Under the pieces are notes generated by a model. It was not told the DNA's origin, ran no database searches, and saw only the letters and a list, made by a program, of their open reading frames with translations. 64,000 nt of DNA from Negadavirga shengliensis. Its GTDB lineage: Bacteria > Bacteroidota > Bacteroidia > Cytophagales > Cyclobacteriaceae. Where the stretch lies: the NCBI RefSeq assembly GCF_042652345.1, contig NZ_JBHSJJ010000002.1, positions 496,001 through 560,000 on the forward strand, written 5' to 3'. The translations under genes and the position numbers were made by a program. Below are positions 62,402 to 64,000 of the stretch, piece after piece (position 1 is the first letter of the stretch; every line of letters begins with the position of its first letter).

Positions 62402-64000
62402 TTAGAAGTTGGCTGAAATACCCAAAATAAAGTTTCTAGATACGGGATAGGCATTGAAATCCACACGGCTAAAAGCTCCCCCGTTGGGGCTTACCGTAGG
62501 ATCATAACCACTATATCCCGTAAATGTAAAGAGGTTTTCACCGGTGATATTTACCGATAAATTTGAAATATGCTTTATGCCGTGGGGGAAAACATAGCTG
62601 AGTGTAACCGTCCTGATCCTGACATAGGAAGCGTCTTCCACGGTATAGGAATTAACCAATTTACTTCCCTGTGAAGTAGGGTTGACAAATGAAGGGTAGG
62701 TATCAGACGGATTTTCAGGAGTCCATCGGTTCAGGTAGGGTTCTGCAAACCTGTTTCTCCTAAATTGTATGGGGAAATATGCATCTACCAGGTTGTTGTT
62801 CAGCATACTCACTCCTTGTACACCTTCTACAAACACGTTCAAGTTGAAGTTTTTATAGCTGAGGTTGTTCCCTATAGACCAGGTAAAATCCGGGAAAGAG
62901 TTGCCCAGAATCACCCGGTCCTCCGCGGTAACCATGTTGTCTCCATTTACATCCCTGTATTTGAAATCACCTGGAGCCACATTGTCCAGAGTTTGCGAAA
63001 AATCCTCGCCCTGCTGCCAGATGCCATCAATCTGGTATCCATAGAAGGAAAAGGCGGGCATGCCTTCCCTCAGCAGGAATATCTGGGAAGTTTGTCCCGC
63101 GTTGCCTGTAATGATTTGACCCAAACCTCCCAAATCCAACACTTCGTTCTTTAAAGTAGCCATATTAACAGTGGTACTCCATTCAAATGCCCCGCTGAAG
63201 TTCCTGGAGGTAAGCGAAAATTCCCAGCCGGTATTCCGCACGCTTCCCACGTTGGAAAGGATAGCATTAAAGCCGGAGGAAGTGGGCACCGGCAGATTCA
63301 ACAGCATGTCGAATGTTCTTTTACGGAAATAGTCTACACCGCCGTATACCCTGTCTCCCCACAGACCAAAATCTAAGCCGAGGTTGGTTTGCTCGGTTGT
63401 TTCCCACCGCAAATTAGGATTGGCGATCCGGGCAGGATTGGTAGTGGAAACGACGTTATCATTCAAGATCGCGGTGGGGCCCGCGCTAAAGGTGCTGATA
63501 GCAGCATAGTTGCCTATCTCCTGGTTACCTGTTTGTCCCCAACTTGCCCTTGGCTTCAAAGTACTCCATAAGGCGCTCCCGCTCATAAAATTCTCTTCGT
63601 GTAGTTTCCATCCTGCGGCGAAAGAAGGAAAATAACCAAACCTGTTGTTTGCGCCAAACCTGGAAGAACCATCAGCACGGAATGAGGCCGTCAGCAAGTA
63701 TTTTTCCTTAAACTCATAATTTATCCGTCCCAAATAAGACAACAAGCTATTGGAGGCCCTGCCGCTTCCGAGTACAAAAGTACTCCGGTCACCCAAACCC
63801 ATGTTATAGGTTTCCGTGGCGTCAGAAGGAAAATTTCTGGCTACATTGCTGATGTTGTCAAACACAAAACGCTGTGTGGTGACGCCAGCCAGTATGTTCA
63901 ATTGATGTCCTGTCCAGGATTTGTCATAGGAAAGTGTCCCTTCTACCAGATAATTCGTGTTTTGTCCCAGCAGGATGGTGGCGATACCTCCCTGGGGACC
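62402..64000 (-). CDS. SusC/RagA-type TonB-linked outer membrane protein (5' truncated by window)
   Basis: The reading frame is open from the window edge, so at least 532 residues of a longer gene are present. A TTG at 63901 is not the start. The visible part is the C-terminal barrel: ASFRADGSSRFGANNRFGYFP-type strand, the PRASWGQTGNQEIGNY block typical of SusC, GYQIDGIW, and the last strand FILGISANF. The N-terminal plug and signal lie beyond 64000. It pairs with the following SusD gene. Confidence 0.95.
   Translation of the reverse strand, partial: GPQGGIATILLGQNTNYLVEGTLSYDKSWTGHQLNILAGVTTQRFVFDNISNVARNFPSDATETYNMGLGDRSTFVLGSGRASNSLLSYLGRINYEFKEKYLLTASFRADGSSRFGANNRFGYFPSFAAGWKLHEENFMSGSALWSTLKPRASWGQTGNQEIGNYAAISTFSAGPTAILNDNVVSTTNPARIANPNLRWETTEQTNLGLDFGLWGDRVYGGVDYFRKRTFDMLLNLPVPTSSGFNAILSNVGSVRNTGWEFSLTSRNFSGAFEWSTTVNMATLKNEVLDLGGLGQIITGNAGQTSQIFLLREGMPAFSFYGYQIDGIWQQGEDFSQTLDNVAPGDFKYRDVNGDNMVTAEDRVILGNSFPDFTWSIGNNLSYKNFNLNVFVEGVQGVSMLNNNLVDAYFPIQFRRNRFAEPYLNRWTPENPSDTYPSFVNPTSQGSKLVNSYTVEDASYVRIRTVTLSYVFPHGIKHISNLSVNITGENLFTFTGYSGYDPTVSPNGGAFSRVDFNAYPVSRNFILGISANF

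Overview
The window looks like Bacteroidota chromosome, most likely a marine member of Cytophagales/Cyclobacteriaceae. That placement is inferred from gene content, not from a marker gene. The evidence is four SusC/SusD pairs, an ECF sigma/FecR/STN-SusC signalling set, two promoters of the Bacteroidota type (TTG or TTTG at -33, TAnnTTTG at -7), many lipoprotein and Tat-like signals, and a weakly structured AT-rich intergenic style. No rRNA, tRNA, CRISPR array or intact transposon was seen.

Layout. (1) 1-11.8 kb, + strand: a polysaccharide utilisation locus (PUL) with a truncated SusC, SusD, an 842-aa secreted protein of unknown family, and a GH106 (alpha-L-rhamnosidase type) protein fused to a sialate O-acetylesterase domain. 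The fusion is split by a one-base frame error in a run of ten A. (2) 12-21.6 kb: unrelated single genes (CehA/McbA-type metallohydrolase, CPBP protease, class A penicillin-binding protein, outer-membrane barrel protein) and a decayed outer-membrane receptor pseudogene. (3) 21.9-30.3 kb, - strand: a PUL with its own ECF sigma factor, FecR anti-sigma, STN-containing SusC, SusD-like protein and a BNR-4 propeller enzyme. (4) 30.7-50.5 kb, - strand: a large unusual SusCD cluster with four Tat-like-signal Gfo/Idh/MocA proteins (one clearly GH109), an N,N-dimethylformamidase-like protein, a gamma-glutamyltransferase, a class III aminotransferase, an SDR, an MFS transporter, a small unknown protein and a FadR-type GntR regulator. 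(5) 50.7-52.0 kb, + strand: an ArsR/SRPBCC pair. (6) 52.3-64 kb, - strand: a SusCD/sulfatase set (SusC runs off the window), then an operon with a ThuA-propeller-LamG fusion, a cupredoxin, a second ThuA protein, a fifth Gfo/Idh/MocA protein and a TIM-barrel epimerase.

The most interesting part is region 4. Four places in it carry the same element: two GTTTAC-type sites with exactly 23 bp between their starts (33513/33536, 35809/35832, 49374/49397, 50532/50555). They lie upstream of the Gfo-aminotransferase operon, the gamma-glutamyltransferase, the SusC operon and the gntR gene itself. This matches the TNGTNNACNA style of FadR-family operators and suggests one regulon controlled by the local GntR protein. 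All five Gfo/Idh/MocA proteins lack the usual catalytic EKP lysine. They keep a (P/G)TH histidine and an MxE(T/N) motif seen in the GH109 member, so they may be NAD-dependent glycosidases or lyases rather than simple dehydrogenases. With amide-acting enzymes and an aminotransferase in the same cluster, the inferred substrate is a nitrogen-containing glycoside or amide conjugate taken up by SusCD. This is a hypothesis, not a demonstrated pathway.
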